DNA from: Marinobacter sp. 1-4A
Lineage (GTDB): Bacteria > Pseudomonadota > Gammaproteobacteria > Pseudomonadales > Oleiphilaceae
Direction of reading: 5' to 3'
Assembly: GCF_016597725.1 (NCBI RefSeq)
Contig: NZ_VCGY01000005.1
Coordinates: 248,001 to 312,000 of the forward strand
DNA length: 64,000 nucleotides
The number at the start of each line of letters is the position of its first letter. The stretch's first letter is position 1. The notes beneath the pieces are model-generated. The model searched no databases and was not told the origin of the DNA. It worked only from the letters and a program-made list of their open reading frames with translations. Position numbers and translations under genes: made by a program. Below are positions 54,666 to 62,634 of this stretch, in pieces.

Positions 54666-55445
54666 TTACTTTCCTTGGAACACTGCTTCTCGCCGTTCGA
54701 GGAAAGACTGGATGCCTTCTTTTACATCCTCACTGGCCATCACTGGCTGCAGATCCGGGAACAGTCGTTGCTTGGCGGCTTCCTGACCTTCGCTTACCGC
54801 GATTTTAGAGGACTTCAGGCTGCCTCGCACACCCAGAGGTGCCGCATTAGCGATCTTCTCTGCAATTTTCAGGGCAGCATTAAACTGCTCACCCGGCTCG
54901 ACCAACTCCTGTATCAAGCCCCACTCGTAAGCTTGCTCTGCCGTCCATTCATCGCCGGTTAGAAGGTAGCGCTGGGCATTGCCCCAGCCGATTTCACGCT
55001 GCAGGCGTATGGTCGCGCCGCCGCAGGCGAAGATGCCACGTTTGACTTCTAACTGTGCAAACCGGGTGCCTTTTGCTGCAACACGAATATCTGTGTTCAG
55101 CATCATCTCAACACCGCAGGTAAAACAAATGCCTTGGGCAGCGAACACCACCGGTTTGCTGAGGCCGTCGCCGGTTATATGAAACGGATCCAACTCCCCT
55201 TCAGCTGGTTCTATACCCTCACCGTTTGAAAACACACCTGCCCAGTCGTCTAACTGCAAACCGCTGGTGAAATGGTCGCCTTCGGCATACATCAGCCCCA
55301 CTCTCAAATCGTCATCGTGTTCCAACTGGTAATAAGCCGCAGCGATTTCGTGGTACATGGCGCGGTTCATGGCGTTCATTTTTTCGGGGCGGTTTAGCCC
55401 TATGAGCAGGATTTGGTTTTTCTTCGTTACCTTAACCAAAGACAT
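54666..55445 (-). CDS. Enoyl-CoA hydratase/isomerase family protein
   Basis: 259 residues from the ATG at 55443-55445, with AAGGTGA 9 nt upstream; the frame to 55607 runs into a repeat element and is not coding there. Crotonase fold: DHFTSGLQLDDWAGVF (oxyanion strand), AAQGICFTCGVEMMLNTDIR, FAQLEVKRGIFACGGATIRL. The catalytic Glu of hydratases is not obvious, so isomerase or another crotonase activity is possible. Probably follows the acyl-CoA dehydrogenase in one minus-strand transcript. Confidence 0.85.
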   Translation of the reverse strand: MSLVKVTKKNQILLIGLNRPEKMNAMNRAMYHEIAAAYYQLEHDDDLRVGLMYAEGDHFTSGLQLDDWAGVFSNGEGIEPAEGELDPFHITGDGLSKPVVFAAQGICFTCGVEMMLNTDIRVAAKGTRFAQLEVKRGIFACGGATIRLQREIGWGNAQRYLLTGDEWTAEQAYEWGLIQELVEPGEQFNAALKIAEKIANAAPLGVRGSLKSSKIAVSEGQEAAKQRLFPDLQPVMASEDVKEGIQSFLERREAVFQGK

Positions 55446-55513
55446 GGGTATCACCTTTTGTAAGCAGTTCGTCAGTTCCAGACAGCGAACTCCAATAGTT
55501 TGAGGCTTAGCTG

Positions 55514-55693
55514 GGTGGTGCAGACTCCCGGGAATGTCGGTGGCCAAGGATGGCCACCGACATTCCCTACATGGGCGAGGCCGAGCGCTTATGAAGCGAA
55601 GCTTCATGCGACAGCCGAGCGACAGTAAGCTGTGATTGCTGGCCGGACCCCGAAGGGGTACTTGCAGGCGTTTCCCGGGAGCTGACCCCCACC
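55514..55693. repeat. Snap-back element 8, long form (acyl-CoA dehydrogenase to crotonase gap)
   Basis: Arms are less perfect: CTCCCGGGAA (55525-55534) with TTCCCGGGAG (55672-55681), then outer CAG/CTG and GGTGG/CCACC. Inside, a 12-bp hairpin with AGGA loop (55535-55562) is the core hairpin, orientation B. The extra module matches element 7 in reverse; 18 nt (55634-55651) are identical to 54504-54521. Confidence 0.82.
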
Positions 55694-55712
55694 GGTTGTG
55701 CCTACTTTAAAC

Positions 55713-57515
55713 CTAGAACCACTCCGCTTTCATATTGAGGCAGGTGTCATCCATATTCCGCAACAACACCAAATCCTGAGCAACCGTTGGCAACTCCCAA
55801 TGGAAGAAATACTGAGCAGCCTGAAGCTTGCCCTGATAGAAGTTACGCTCATCATCAGTATTGGCAGACGCCTGCGCATTAGTCGCTGCGTTAGCCTGAC
55901 GCAGCCACATCCAAGCTACAATGATGTGCCCGAACAGATGCAAATAGCAGGAAGCGTTCGCCAGAGTTTTGTCCACCTCGCCGCTCATTAGAGATTTACC
56001 CAGATTTTGAGTCACTTTAACGGCCTGTTGCAGCGTCTCACTTAACGATAACGCCCACTGCTGACAGCGATCCGTTGTAGCTGCCTGCAAATCCACCTGC
56101 ATTTCCTGCATAAGCAGCTGCAAACCATGGCTTTGATCCTGCCAAATCTTACGGCCCAGCAAATCCAAGCCCTGAATGCCGGTAGTGCCCTCATGGATGG
56201 GGTTCAAGCGGTTATCGCGCCAGCACTGCTCCACTGGGTATTCGCGGGTGTAACCGGCACCACCATAAACCTGAATCGCCAAATCGTTGGCTTTCGGCCC
56301 ATGCTCTGATGGCCAGGTTTTGATCACAGGCGTAAGCAGATCAAGCAGTTTGCCAGCTTCGATTCGTTTCTGCTCATCCGGATGGGTGTGTTGATCATCC
56401 ATCAAACGCGCACCGTAGAGACAAAGTGCTAATCCGCCTTCACTGTATGCTTTCTGAGCCAGCAGCATGCGGCGCACATCTGCGTGATCAATAATCGGTA
56501 CCTGTGGGCTTTCCGGGTTCTTTTCCGACGCCTTGCGGCCCTGAAGCCGGTCTTTGGCGTACTCAAGACTGTGCATGTAACCGCGATACCCAATCACCGC
56601 CGCGCCAAAGCCTACACCTACTCTGGCCTCATTCATCATCTGGAACATGTACTTCAGGCCCTGATGGGGCTCACCAACCAGATAACCGTGGCAAGGGGCA
56701 TCGTCACCAAAACTCAGCGCTGTGGAGGTGGTGCCGCGATATCCGAGCTTATGGATCAACCCAGCAAGACTCACGCCGTTGCGATCCGCCGGATTTCCGT
56801 CGCTATCCACCCGGAACTTGGGAACGATAAATAGGGAAATGCCTTTTACCCCGGCTGGCGCGCCTTTGATTTTGGCGAGCACCATGTGGACGATATTTTC
56901 GGTAATGCTCTGCTCACCACCAGAGATGTAGATTTTTGCGCCTTTGATCAGATAGTGGCCATCATCGGTAGGGGTGGCAGAAGTGCGAATGTCCGCCAAA
57001 GATGAGCCAGCATGTGGCTCCGTGAGGGCCATTGTTCCGCTGTATCGACCACTGAGCATGTTGGGTAGGAAGCTGGTTTTCTGGGATTCGTCACCAAACA
57101 CACGGATAAGGTTTGCAGCCGCTGTGGTCAGGAATGGATAACCTGCGGTACCTGGATTAGCGGCGGTGAAAAAGCCGTTACAAGCTGCCATGACGGTCTC
57201 GGGGAGCTGCATGCCGCCCAATTCATAGTCATAACGCCCCGCAATAAACCCCGCCTCGGCATAGGAATCAAAGGCTTCTTTCACCTCTGGCAGCATTTCG
57301 ACTTGGCCGTTTACAAACTTCGGCTCGTCTTTGTCTGCAGCACTGTTGTGATTGGCAAACTTCTCTCTGGCCATTTTATCGGCAGTTTCAATGACGGCAT
57401 CAAAGGTATCGCGGTTGTGTTCGTTGAAACGATCACGGCTTAGCAGGCTTTCAGTATCAAGCACTTCGTAGAGTTGGAACGCCAAATCACGGCGATCTAT
57501 CAGTGTATCGGTCAT
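55713..57515 (-). CDS. Acyl-CoA dehydrogenase (600-residue, C-terminal-extended type)
   Basis: 600 residues, of the long acyl-CoA dehydrogenase group that includes DmdC-like enzymes. TMALTEPHAGSSLADIRTSA, KIYISGGEQSITENIVHMVL, LIHKLGYRGTTSTALSFGDD, MMNEARVGVGFGAAVIGYRG and QVYGGAGYTREYPVEQCWRD are visible; a helical C-terminal domain of about 130 residues follows (NARG... replaced by LQLLMQEMQVDLQAATT). The catalytic Glu region lies in YPVEQCWRDNRLNPIHEGTT. Acts in beta-oxidation, consistent with alkB nearby. Confidence 0.9.
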   Translation of the reverse strand: MTDTLIDRRDLAFQLYEVLDTESLLSRDRFNEHNRDTFDAVIETADKMAREKFANHNSAADKDEPKFVNGQVEMLPEVKEAFDSYAEAGFIAGRYDYELGGMQLPETVMAACNGFFTAANPGTAGYPFLTTAAANLIRVFGDESQKTSFLPNMLSGRYSGTMALTEPHAGSSLADIRTSATPTDDGHYLIKGAKIYISGGEQSITENIVHMVLAKIKGAPAGVKGISLFIVPKFRVDSDGNPADRNGVSLAGLIHKLGYRGTTSTALSFGDDAPCHGYLVGEPHQGLKYMFQMMNEARVGVGFGAAVIGYRGYMHSLEYAKDRLQGRKASEKNPESPQVPIIDHADVRRMLLAQKAYSEGGLALCLYGARLMDDQHTHPDEQKRIEAGKLLDLLTPVIKTWPSEHGPKANDLAIQVYGGAGYTREYPVEQCWRDNRLNPIHEGTTGIQGLDLLGRKIWQDQSHGLQLLMQEMQVDLQAATTDRCQQWALSLSETLQQAVKVTQNLGKSLMSGEVDKTLANASCYLHLFGHIIVAWMWLRQANAATNAQASANTDDERNFYQGKLQAAQYFFHWELPTVAQDLVLLRNMDDTCLNMKAEWF

Positions 57516-57650
57516 TTTTTCAGCTTCCGGATGATTGGCTGGAGAGTTTCATTGTTATGCACAGGCTCTCACACCCGCGCTTTTCTGGAAACCGGCGTTT
57601 ATGACATAATTATGGTCAATATCGCCAACCAGCTTCGAAGCCTCATTCTC

Positions 57651-57758
57651 GGGCGATGGTGGTGCCACTGCTCAGGACACGCTGTGAATACATCCATGTA
57701 AGCTTGACGGCAGCATCCATGCTGCCGACAGTCCTGAGAAGTGGCACCACCATCGCCC
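57651..57758. repeat. Snap-back element 9 (upstream of the GlxA-type regulator)
   Basis: Arms 57651-57678 and 57731-57758 pair at 27 of 28 positions, inner end CTCAGGAC. The 52-nt core is orientation A and is the cleanest copy: TACATCCATGTA and GGCAGCATCCATGCTGCC hairpins joined by AGCTTGAC. Lies between divergent genes and ends 28 nt before the regulator start. A 10-bp palindrome CATAATTATG (57605-57614) lies just upstream. Confidence 0.93.
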
Positions 57759-57786
57759 TAACAGAGTTGCTCGATCTCGAGAGTTT

Positions 57787-58794
57787 ATGCAGAAAGTTTC
57801 AATTATTGGTTTTGACGGCGCTTTAGCCAGTGCCATCACAGGAATAATTGACTTATTCCGTTTGGCCGGTGTCACCTGGGCGCGAATTCACGGTGAGCAC
57901 CCAGAGCCACGTTTCACTACCCGCCTGCTAACTCGTAACGGAGATCCCTGCCGCTGCATCAACGGCATCACTTTGCTTTCAGATGGAAGTTGGGAAGAGC
58001 TAGATACAGAGACAACGGAGAACGCCGATCTGGTGATCGTACCAACCATCGGCGCGCCAATTGATCAAGCACTGATGGCAAATCCGGATCTAATTATCTG
58101 GCTTAGCCAGTTCAGTGCCCCGAATAGAAATAGCACCAGCCAAGTTCAACTCGCAAGCAACTGCACCGGAGCGTTTCTTCTGGCTGAAGCGGGGCTGTTG
58201 AACAATAAAGAAGCCACCACCCACTGGGGCTTCAGCGACAGGTTTCGCCAGAGCTACCCACAAGTAAAACTGAATCCCGAAAAGCTGGTCACAGTCGATG
58301 GCCACATCGCCTGTGCCGGAGGCGGCATGGCGTGGTGGGATTTGGGCGTGCACCTTATAGAACGCTATGCAGGGGCTCGGGTTGCCCGTGAGTTGGCCAA
58401 GGCGTTTGTTATCGATGCGGGGCGTAATAGTCAGGCACCCTACAGCGCACTTCAAACCAAGCGGTACCACTCAGACTCGGTGATCCTAAAGCTCCAGAAC
58501 TGGCTGGATAGCCATTATGGAGAAGCCGTAAGCCTGCAATCACTTGCCGCTTTCAGCGGTTTGACAACGCGTTCACTGATACGTCGTTTCAAGCTTGCGA
58601 CTGGTGAAACTCCGACAAGCTATTTGCAATCCATACGCATTGAAGCCGCTCGGCGACATTTGGAAAACTCGCGCTTGCCCGTGGAAGAGGTTACCCGGCT
58701 GGTTGGCTATGAAGACGTCAGCTCTTTTAGCCGACTATTTCGCAAGCAAACCGGATTGGCTCCCGGGGCCTACCGATCGCGGTTTGGGCGCTAA
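57787..58794 (+). CDS. GlxA-type AraC-family transcriptional regulator
   Basis: 335 residues. N-terminal DJ-1/PfpI-like domain (about 1-190), with SNCTGAFLLAEAGLL around the nucleophile-elbow Cys. C-terminal AraC DNA-binding domain (about 230-335): two helix-turn-helices, LAAFSGLTTRSLIRRFKLAT and EEVTRLVGYEDVSSFSRLFR, ending in TGLAPGAYRSRFGR. Targets unknown; the divergent acyl-CoA dehydrogenase/crotonase genes are candidates. Confidence 0.88.
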   Translation: MQKVSIIGFDGALASAITGIIDLFRLAGVTWARIHGEHPEPRFTTRLLTRNGDPCRCINGITLLSDGSWEELDTETTENADLVIVPTIGAPIDQALMANPDLIIWLSQFSAPNRNSTSQVQLASNCTGAFLLAEAGLLNNKEATTHWGFSDRFRQSYPQVKLNPEKLVTVDGHIACAGGGMAWWDLGVHLIERYAGARVARELAKAFVIDAGRNSQAPYSALQTKRYHSDSVILKLQNWLDSHYGEAVSLQSLAAFSGLTTRSLIRRFKLATGETPTSYLQSIRIEAARRHLENSRLPVEEVTRLVGYEDVSSFSRLFRKQTGLAPGAYRSRFGR

Positions 58795-58902
58795 CCACAA
58801 GCCGAGCGCTTGGCCCGGGTTATGCATCAAATTATCCAAACGGCCGCTGGCCGGATGTTTCTGTAAATTATACTGACAGGTGTCATGTGGGAGAAATGAG
58901 CC

Positions 58903-59067
58903 ATGAACGCACCCGTTCAACAAACCCAGCTTGAAGTTCTGAGCAGGTTGTACACCATGAAGCTTGCACAGATTGAGCAGGCAACCCAACAAGGCAACAA
59001 TCTGCGCAGCATGGTGCTGGAAGCAGAGGCCGAAGCAATTTTCAATGCGCTCAAATCCGCCAAGTAG
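58903..59067 (+). CDS. Small helical protein of unknown function
   Basis: 54 residues, with GGGAG 10 nt before the ATG. Begins MNAPVQQTQLEVLSRLYTMK and continues as a predicted amphipathic helix (LAQIEQATQQGNNLRSMVLE) with an AEAEAIFNALKSAK end. Heptad-like hydrophobic spacing suggests a short coiled coil. No family recognised; the ribosome site and even codon use support coding. Confidence 0.6.
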   Translation: MNAPVQQTQLEVLSRLYTMKLAQIEQATQQGNNLRSMVLEAEAEAIFNALKSAK

Positions 59068-59167
59068 CGCAAAGGTGACAAACACCAGACGACAAAAATG
59101 AGCCTCTCTATGCCCTTCCACGTCACTCTCAAATTCCCATTCTGCGCTTGATCGATCACAAGTTGAC

Positions 59168-59195
59168 TTGACCTACGAGCACGGGCACGTATCAT
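59168..59195 (+). promoter_or_regulatory. Sigma-70 promoter of the mrp leader
   Basis: TTGACC (59168-59173) and TATCAT (59190-59195), 16 bp apart. Transcription would begin near 59202, giving a leader of about 260 nt before mrpA. Confidence 0.68.
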
Positions 59196-59225
59196 CGGAT
59201 GTCAGGTTTTACTAACGGAGCAACC

Positions 59226-59339
59226 ATGACCGCAAGGTCCTTCGGCTGCATGCAGATCAATCGCCCCCCTCTTACCGCTGACATCGCGCGGCAACGCGGG
59301 CGTTTACCGTACTTTCCAGACCCACCGGCCTTTCGCTGA
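59226..59339 (+). CDS. Possible leader peptide ORF in the mrp 5' region
   Basis: 37 codons, with ACGGAG 7 nt before the ATG. The product (MTARSFGCMQINRPPLTADI, then a Pro/Arg-rich end) resembles nothing I know. Its position 30 nt after the promoter and 126 nt before mrpA is what a regulatory upstream ORF would have. The rest of the gap 58795-59464 holds the 54-residue ORF, the promoter and a hairpin. Confidence 0.4.
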   Translation: MTARSFGCMQINRPPLTADIARQRGRLPYFPDPPAFR

Positions 59340-59360
59340 TCAAACTCCTGTTGCCTGATC

Positions 59361-59380
59361 AAATCGCTTTGATGCGATTT
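59361..59380 (+). other. Stem-loop in the mrp leader
   Basis: AAATCGC-TTTGAT-GCGATTT, perfect 7-bp stem, 85 nt before the mrpA start. The short repeat TGATCAAA occurs twice just before it (from 59337 and 59357). Possibly part of an attenuator. Confidence 0.5.
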
Positions 59381-59464
59381 ATGCAGGGTGGGCGACGGGA
59401 GGCTAGACTCAGGCTCATAAGCCATCTCCATTCATAAGAAAAGAAAACCGCTAACGAGGTTGCG

Positions 59465-62266
59465 ATGTCGCTACCGCTGGTTGTACTACTGCCATTTTTG
59501 GGGGCCATAGCCGCCCCGCTATTTGCTCAGGGTGGGCGAACCGCTATCGCAATAGCATCATCCGTTCCCGCTCTGATTGCGCTGGCCGCGCTGTTTCCAC
59601 ATTGGTCGGTTCTTTCTGCTGGCGGCACGGTGCTTCACACATATGAGTGGCTGCCGGTTCTCGGGCTTTCCTTTAGTTTTCGCCTCGATGGTTTGGCGCT
59701 TCTCTTCGCACTGCTGATACTCGTTATCGGCCTGTTGGTTATTATTTATTCTCACTACTACCTCAAAGCCAGTGAGAACGTGGCCAAGTTTTACTCCCTG
59801 CTTCTATGTTTCAAAGGCTCCATGCTAGGGATAGTCCTCTCTGGCAACTTGCTTTTGATGCTTATTTTCTGGGAAATCACCAGCCTCACATCTTTCCTGC
59901 TGATCAGCTTCTGGACACACAAACAGGATGCCCGGCGCGGCGCACGGATGGCGTTGGCGATCACCGGCGGCGGCGGGCTAGCCCTGCTGGGCGGTATCTT
60001 GCTCATCGGCAATATTGTGGGCAGCTTTGAGCTGGACGATGTGCTTGCCGCGGGCGATCAGATCAAAGCCCATGCGTTGTACCCGGTGGCATTAACTCTG
60101 GTTTTGCTTGGCGCTTTTACCAAGTCAGCCCAGTTCCCGTTCCATTTCTGGCTGCCCCATGCCATGCAGGCGCCTACTCCGATCTCTGCTTACCTGCACT
60201 CTGCCACCATGGTTAAAGCGGGCATCTTCTTGATGGCGCGCTTATATCCGGCTTTGGCGGGAACCGAGCAATGGTTCTACATGGTCAGTTTTACCGGCAT
60301 GGCCACACTGCTTCTTGGCGCCTATATCGCCATGTTCAAACACGATTTGAAAGGGCTGCTCGCCTATTCAACCGTTAGCCATCTGGGTTTAATCACGTTG
60401 TTATTAGGCATGGGTACTCAACTGGCTGCTGTTGCAGCGATATTCCACGTAATCAACCATGCCACCTTCAAGGCTTCACTGTTCATGGCTGCCGGTATCA
60501 TCGACCATGAAACAGGCACCCGCGACATGCGGCGAATCAACGGGCTCTGGCGCTATATGCCCCACACAGCAACTCTGGCCATGGTCGCAGCCTCATCCAT
60601 GGCGGGTGTCCCATTGCTGAACGGCTTTCTCAGTAAGGAAATGTTCTTCGCCGAGTCGCTACAGCTCAACCTTCCTGGCCTCTGGGCGTGGGTACCGCCA
60701 ATTGTTGCAACTTTGGCGGGCATTTTTGCGGTTGCCTACTCGGCGCGCTTTGTCCACGATGTATTTTTTAACGGCAAGCCTGTGGATCTACCCAAGTTCC
60801 CGCCCCATGAACCACCCCGCTACATGAAGTTTCCCGTGGAGATCCTTGTATTCGCCTGCATCATGGTTGGTGTCTTCCCAACGGTCTCCGTTGGGCCCCT
60901 GTTGTATTCCGCTGCATCTGCAACCCTTGGCGGCGAAGTGCCAGACTATCAACTGGCCATTCTTCATGGCTTCAACCTGCCACTGCTGATGAGTTTTCTG
61001 GCCTTCTTTGGCGGCCTACTCATGTACACCCAACGCCAACGCTTTTTCGATTTCCACGCCCAGCTTAAGGAAGTGGACGGCAAGGCTGTATTCGAGTTTG
61101 CGGTTTCAAAGATTGAAGACATGGCTCGCAGCTTTACCGGATGGCTCGAAAACGGTTCTTTGCAGCGCTACGCCACGCTTCTGATCGTTAGCGTTATTGC
61201 GGTAGCGGTCATGCCGCTTGCGGAGCATGGTTTCTACATTGGTGAAAACGGGCTAAGCCCTGTGGATTGGCCAACGGCCATTGCCGCAGGTGTGTTGGTC
61301 ATTGCAGCTCTGGCGACCGCACTCTGGCACCGAGAGCGTTTTTACGCGCTGGTACTTCTCAGCGTTGTTGGCCTGATCGTAGCGTTAGCGTTCGCCCGAT
61401 TCTCTGCACCGGATCTCGCCATGACTCAGCTTTCGGTTGAAGTTGTCACAATTGTTCTGCTTATGCTGGCGCTGTATTACATGCCCTCTTGGACGCCCAT
61501 GGAAAGCTCTCGCAGCCGTCGCGTACGCGACGTTTTGATTGCTCTGGCGGCCGGTGCCGGCATGACCCTGATTACGCTGGCCATGTTGACCCAGCCATTC
61601 AGCTCCATCTCCGACTTCTTCCTAGAAAACAGCAAACCGGGCGGCGGTGGCACCAATGTGGTTAACGTAATTCTGGTCGACTTCCGTGGCTTCGATACGC
61701 TCGGCGAGATAACGGTGCTGGCCATCGCGGCACTTGGTATCTACGCCATGCTGAAAAACACTGCTCTGACTCCCCCGCCGGGAGATGGTCTGGGGCATGC
61801 TTGGACACGGGATCACTACCCCTTGATGCTACGACAGATTGCCCGGCCTATGCTGCCGTTGGCACTCATGGTGTCTGCCTATATCTTCCTGCGCGGGCAC
61901 AACCTACCCGGGGGCGGTTTTATTGCAGGGTTGATTACCTCCGTGGCGCTGATTCTCCAATATATCGCCAGTGGCATGGTGTGGACCGAGGATCGTATTC
62001 CCTTCCGGTACCACAACGTGATTGGCCTCGGTCTATTGTTTGCCACCATCGCCGGTGCTGGCAGCCTAGCCTTCGGATATCCCTTCCTGACAACCACATT
62101 TGGCTACATAACCTGGCCTGTGGTGGGCAAGTTCGAAGTGGCTTCAGCCTTGGTGTTTGATTTAGGCGTTTACCTAGCGGTGATCGGCGCAACCTTGCTG
62201 GCACTGGTCAGCATCGGCCGACTGTCGCCTCATTCGGCCATCAAAAGCAAAATGGAGGGCGCGTAA
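59465..62266 (+). CDS. mrpA: Mrp-type Na+(K+)/H+ antiporter, fused subunits A and B
   Basis: 933 residues, the length of fused PhaAB. N-terminal part is a NuoL/MrpA antiporter with about 16 helices: FKGSMLGIVLSGNLLLMLIF (with WEITS acidic site), SAQFPFHFWLPHAMQAPTPI, SAYLHSATMVKAGIFLMARL, FHVINHATFKASLFMAAGII. The MrpA-specific C-terminal helices follow, and the last about 150 residues are an MrpB domain (LPGGGFIAGLITSVALILQY). This is the group 2 organisation. Inner-membrane complex for sodium efflux and pH homeostasis. Confidence 0.92.
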   Translation: MSLPLVVLLPFLGAIAAPLFAQGGRTAIAIASSVPALIALAALFPHWSVLSAGGTVLHTYEWLPVLGLSFSFRLDGLALLFALLILVIGLLVIIYSHYYLKASENVAKFYSLLLCFKGSMLGIVLSGNLLLMLIFWEITSLTSFLLISFWTHKQDARRGARMALAITGGGGLALLGGILLIGNIVGSFELDDVLAAGDQIKAHALYPVALTLVLLGAFTKSAQFPFHFWLPHAMQAPTPISAYLHSATMVKAGIFLMARLYPALAGTEQWFYMVSFTGMATLLLGAYIAMFKHDLKGLLAYSTVSHLGLITLLLGMGTQLAAVAAIFHVINHATFKASLFMAAGIIDHETGTRDMRRINGLWRYMPHTATLAMVAASSMAGVPLLNGFLSKEMFFAESLQLNLPGLWAWVPPIVATLAGIFAVAYSARFVHDVFFNGKPVDLPKFPPHEPPRYMKFPVEILVFACIMVGVFPTVSVGPLLYSAASATLGGEVPDYQLAILHGFNLPLLMSFLAFFGGLLMYTQRQRFFDFHAQLKEVDGKAVFEFAVSKIEDMARSFTGWLENGSLQRYATLLIVSVIAVAVMPLAEHGFYIGENGLSPVDWPTAIAAGVLVIAALATALWHRERFYALVLLSVVGLIVALAFARFSAPDLAMTQLSVEVVTIVLLMLALYYMPSWTPMESSRSRRVRDVLIALAAGAGMTLITLAMLTQPFSSISDFFLENSKPGGGGTNVVNVILVDFRGFDTLGEITVLAIAALGIYAMLKNTALTPPPGDGLGHAWTRDHYPLMLRQIARPMLPLALMVSAYIFLRGHNLPGGGFIAGLITSVALILQYIASGMVWTEDRIPFRYHNVIGLGLLFATIAGAGSLAFGYPFLTTTFGYITWPVVGKFEVASALVFDLGVYLAVIGATLLALVSIGRLSPHSAIKSKMEGA

Positions 62267-62634
62267 TGGAACTGTTATTTGCAATCGCTATCGGTGCCTT
62301 AACAACATCGGGGGTCTACTTGCTGCTTCGCGCTCGCACTTTCCCGGTGGTCATGGGGCTGACACTGCTTTCCTACGGTGTAAACCTGTTCCTGTTCGCC
62401 TCCGGGCGCCTCGCTACAGGCCAACAACCCGTCATCGGAACTACTGCGAGCTATTCTGACCCTTTGCCTCAAGCTCTGGTGCTTACGGCTATCGTTATTG
62501 GTTTTGCCATGACAGCATTTTTGGTTGTTCTGTCGCTGCGTAATCTGGCAGACAACGAAAACGACCATGTGGATGGTCGGCGTGAGGCCACCACACCCCC
62601 CTCCAAGATTGAGCAAGAGGTAAGCAGTAAATGA
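62266..62634 (+). CDS. mrpC: Mrp antiporter subunit C
   Basis: 122 residues, NuoK-like, three helices (LLFAIAIGALTTSGVYLLLR; FPVVMGLTLLSYGVNLFLFA; PLPQALVLTAIVIGFAMTAF). The ATG overlaps the mrpA stop by one base (TAATG). The C-terminal 25 residues are charged and cytoplasmic. Needed for assembly of the whole Mrp complex. Confidence 0.93.
   Translation: MELLFAIAIGALTTSGVYLLLRARTFPVVMGLTLLSYGVNLFLFASGRLATGQQPVIGTTASYSDPLPQALVLTAIVIGFAMTAFLVVLSLRNLADNENDHVDGRREATTPPSKIEQEVSSK

Noticed and set aside
54315..54962. Plus-strand 215-codon frame across the alkB end, element 7 and the crotonase gene
   Set aside because: Antisense shadow of the crotonase gene and repeat; no ribosome site or recognisable protein.
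55446..55607. 54-residue N-terminal extension of the crotonase gene
   Set aside because: It lies in the gap holding element 8, has no family similarity, and a strong ribosome site precedes the ATG at 55445.
10735..57758. Snap-back elements as a CRISPR array or integron attC cassette series
   Set aside because: They are dispersed, not regularly spaced, have no spacers, no cas or integrase genes, and lack the GTTRRRY ends of attC sites.
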